62,369 nucleotides of DNA from assembly GCF_009735685.1 (NCBI RefSeq), contig NZ_WHPN01000035.1, positions 1 to 62,369 of the forward strand, in the 5' to 3' direction. Every line of letters starts with the position of its first letter. Within the stretch, counting starts at the first letter, position 1. This document shows, in pieces, positions 60,298-62,369 of the stretch. The translations under genes and the position numbers were made by a program. This stretch comes from Streptomyces lycii. Its GTDB lineage: Bacteria; Actinomycetota; Actinomycetes; Streptomycetales; Streptomycetaceae. The notes beneath the pieces were generated by a model, which was not told where the DNA came from, did no database searches, and saw nothing but the letters and a program-made list of their open reading frames with translations.

Positions 60298-61896
60298 ATG
60301 ACGTCTCAGACCACCGTCGCCGAGCCGGCGCCGGACCTTCCGGCCGGACCCCGCAAGGGCGTCCGGGGCCACCCGTGGCTCACTCTCTTCTCCGTCGCGA
60401 TCGGCGTGATGATGGTTGCCCTCGACGGCACCATCGTCGCCATCGCCAACCCTGCCATCGCGGCCGATCTCGACGCGTCGCTCGCCGACGTGCAATGGAT
60501 AACCAACGGCTATCTGCTGGCCCTGGCCGTGTCGCTGATCACGGCCGGCAAGCTCGGTGACCGCTACGGCCACCGGCAGACCTTCCTGATCGGCATCGCC
60601 GGCTTCGCCCTCGCGTCCGGCGCCATCGGGCTCTCCGAGAGCGTGCCGTTCGTCATCGGCTTCCGCGTCCTCCAGGGGCTCTTCGGCGCCCTGCTGATGC
60701 CCGCCGCCCTCGGCCTGCTCCGCGCGACCTTCCCGGCCGAGAAGCTGAACATGGCGATCGGCATCTGGGGCATGGTCATCGGCGCCTCCACCGCCGGCGG
60801 TCCGATCGCCGGCGGCCTGCTGGTCGAGCACGTCAGCTGGCAGTCCGTCTTCTTCATCAACGTGCCGGTCGGTGTGGCCGCGCTCGTCCTCGGCCTGGTG
60901 ATCCTCAAGGACCACCGTGCGAAGAACGCGCCCCGGTCCTTCGACCTGCCGGGCATCGCGCTGCTCTCCGCCGCGATGTTCTTCCTGATCTGGGCGCTGA
61001 TCAAGGCCCCCGAGTGGGGCTGGGGCGACCTGACCACCTGGACCTTCCTCGGCCTCGCGGTGGCCGGCTTCGCGGTCTTCGCCTTCTGGGAGACCAAGGT
61101 CGCCGAACCGCTGATCCCGCTCGGCATGTTCCGTTCCGTACCGCTGTCCGCGGGCGTCGTGCTGATGGTGCTGATGGCCTTCGCCTTCATGGGCGGGCTG
61201 TTCTTCGTCACCTTCTACCTGCAGAGCGTGCACGGTATGAGCCCGGTCGACAGCGGCCTCCAGCTGATGCCGCTGACCGGCATGATGATCGTGGCCTCGC
61301 CGCTCGCCGGCGGCATGATCACCAAGTTCGGCCCACGGGTCCCGCTCGTCGGCGGCATGCTCTGCACCTCGGCCGCGATGTTCGGCATGTCCAGCCTCGA
61401 CGCGCAGAGCGGCGGCCTCGGGATGTCCCTGTGGTTCGCACTGCTCGGCCTCGGCCTGGCACCGGTCATGGTCGGCGCGACCGACGTCATCGTCGGCAAC
61501 GCGCCGCTGGAGCTGTCCGGAGTGGCCGGGGGTCTCCAGCAGGCGGGCATGCAGGTCGGCGGCAGCCTCGGCACCGCCGTGCTCGGCGCCACCATGGCGG
61601 CCCGGGTCGACGACGAACTGCCCGGCAACTGGACCGACGCGCAGCTGCCTCCGCTCAGCGCGGAGCAGCTCGACCAGGCGTCCGCCGCCGTGGAGATCGG
61701 CACCCCGCCGGTTCCGCCGGAGGCCCCGCCGGAGATCGTCACGGCCATCACCAACGTCACCCATGACACTTTCGTGTCCGGTATGGGCTTCGCGTTCACC
61801 GTCGCGGGAGTCGTCGCTCTCTGCGCAGCCGGAGTCGCCCTGCTGACCAAGCGCGGCGAGAACGCCGAGGCAGGCGGCGGGGGCGTCCACATCTGA
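60298..61896 (+). CDS. DHA2-family multidrug exporter (EmrB/QacA type)
   Basis: A 532-residue proton-coupled exporter with about fourteen transmembrane segments. Motif D1 (MMVALDGTIVAIANPAI) lies in helix 1, motif A (GKLGDRYGHRQ) between helices 2 and 3, and the antiporter motif C-like WGMVIGASTAGGPIAGG in helix 5. It exports drugs or other hydrophobic compounds and is controlled by the divergent TetR gene. No ribosome site precedes the ATG, in keeping with a leaderless transcript. It ends with a strong terminator. Confidence 0.95.
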   Translation: MTSQTTVAEPAPDLPAGPRKGVRGHPWLTLFSVAIGVMMVALDGTIVAIANPAIAADLDASLADVQWITNGYLLALAVSLITAGKLGDRYGHRQTFLIGIAGFALASGAIGLSESVPFVIGFRVLQGLFGALLMPAALGLLRATFPAEKLNMAIGIWGMVIGASTAGGPIAGGLLVEHVSWQSVFFINVPVGVAALVLGLVILKDHRAKNAPRSFDLPGIALLSAAMFFLIWALIKAPEWGWGDLTTWTFLGLAVAGFAVFAFWETKVAEPLIPLGMFRSVPLSAGVVLMVLMAFAFMGGLFFVTFYLQSVHGMSPVDSGLQLMPLTGMMIVASPLAGGMITKFGPRVPLVGGMLCTSAAMFGMSSLDAQSGGLGMSLWFALLGLGLAPVMVGATDVIVGNAPLELSGVAGGLQQAGMQVGGSLGTAVLGATMAARVDDELPGNWTDAQLPPLSAEQLDQASAAVEIGTPPVPPEAPPEIVTAITNVTHDTFVSGMGFAFTVAGVVALCAAGVALLTKRGENAEAGGGGVHI

Positions 61897-61973
61897 GCCG
61901 GTCCGGCCACGGACGGGACGCCGTGGCAGACGTCAACTCCGCAGGTCGACAGCGCCGGTCCCGGCGCACCCAG

Positions 61974-62004
61974 CAGCCCCGCCGGTCCGGTACCGGCGGG
62001 GCTG
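61974..62004 (+). terminator. Hairpin terminator after the exporter gene
   Basis: CAGCCCCGCCGGT (61974-61986) pairs perfectly with ACCGGCGGGGCTG (61992-62004) around CCGGT, 78 bases after the stop codon. From 62040 to 62165 the gap holds irregular CACGACGGCGATC repeats and no gene. Confidence 0.8.
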
Positions 62005-62183
62005 TCGCCTATCCGGGTGGCTCCGCCCGTCCCCTCTTGGCAGCGGAAGCGGCGGGCCGCGAGTCTCGTCGCCGCACCACACGACGGCGATCGGCCGTCG
62101 CCACCACGACGGCGGTCCCGCCGTCCCGCACCGCACGACGGCGATCCGAGCCGTCCCGCACCACGAACGGGGAAGTGATCCAG

Positions 62184-62369
62184 ATGCGCCACGCCCTCAC
62201 CACGGCCGCCCTGGCCGGTACCGCGGCAGCCGCCGCGCTGCTCCCGGCGGCCCTGCCCGCCGCGGCCTCCGACAGCGGCCGCGCCGGGGCCCGGCCCGCC
62301 GCCGGCTCCGCGGCCCACGGGGCATCCGCGGGACCCGCTGGTTCCACAGATGCCGCCGCGGCCCCGGCA
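62184..62369 (+). CDS. Secreted protein, 3' end outside the window
   Basis: An open frame begins at ATG 62184 with GGGGAAG nine bases upstream and runs to the window edge (62 codons). It starts with a clear signal peptide (MRHALTTAALAGTAAAAALL) and a probable cleavage site after LPAAA, followed by an Ala/Gly/Ser-rich mature start. Not enough is present to name a family; extracellular enzymes such as proteases often begin this way in streptomycetes. Confidence 0.7.
   Translation, partial: MRHALTTAALAGTAAAAALLPAALPAAASDSGRAGARPAAGSAAHGASAGPAGSTDAAAAPA

Noticed and set aside
1..62369. tRNA, rRNA, insertion sequences, integrase or attachment sites
   Set aside because: I saw no transposase or integrase motif, no terminal inverted repeats and no tRNA-like cloverleaf by eye; a dedicated RNA search was not possible here.

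Overview
The window reads as a chromosomal segment of a Streptomyces or very close relative. The evidence is very high G+C, frequent GTG starts, 4-bp ATGA/GTGA gene overlaps, actinomycete-specific families (DUF397, DUF5753-type XRE proteins, DUF3145), sugar ABC importers with no ATPase gene of their own, and a fasR-fabD-fabH-acpP-fabF locus with a DUF3145 gene nearby.

Layout. 0-1.6 kb: an Ohr peroxidase and an EI24-type membrane protein. 1.7-9.1 kb: an arabinan utilisation block with a lipoprotein binding protein, two permeases, a secreted GH43 arabinanase and an intracellular GH51 arabinofuranosidase, followed by a frameshifted GH16-like secreted protein. 9.1-15.5 kb: accessory genes (DUF4440, DUF397, XRE, ATPase, an Uma2 remnant, an acyltransferase-like protein, a GT39 membrane glycosyltransferase, MerR). 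15.9-28.2 kb: an unusual biosynthetic cluster. rmlA and rmlB diverge, then one tight operon follows: MFS exporter, radical SAM protein, acyl carrier protein, ATP-grasp ligase, Gfo/Idh/MocA oxidoreductase, sugar/aminoglycoside-type kinase, GT-B glycosyltransferase and a stand-alone condensation-domain protein.

28.3-38.9 kb: a secreted, cysteine-less pyroglutamyl-peptidase-like protein, then a leftward monosaccharide operon (sugar-acid dehydratase, zinc dehydrogenase, U32-like protein, ChvE/GguA/GguB-type importer, secreted aldose 1-epimerase). 39.3-46.6 kb: GDSL lipoprotein, DUF3145 and the type II fatty-acid synthase locus. 46.7-55.0 kb: pirin, a second XRE/DUF397 pair, a serine hydrolase and a 1806-residue protein with an LQxSAGNAAV N-terminal motif. 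55.3-62.4 kb: MerR with an aldo/keto reductase, DUF4429, DUF1023 hydrolase, TetR with a DHA2 exporter, and the start of a secreted protein cut by the window edge.

How the parts work together. The arabinan operon and the monosaccharide operon lie about 37 kb apart but carry almost the same operator, CGAAATRTCGAACGT, in the same orientation just after a predicted promoter, so one regulator outside the window probably controls both. The biosynthetic cluster has the parts for carrier-protein chemistry on a sugar without any NRPS or PKS: an ATP-grasp enzyme to load the carrier, a condensation-type acyltransferase, a BtrN-like Twitch radical SAM enzyme, sugar nucleotide supply, glycosyl transfer, phosphorylation and export. 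Its genes also carry an unusual number of in-frame short tandem repeats. I do not recognise the product and regard this cluster as the most interesting feature of the window.
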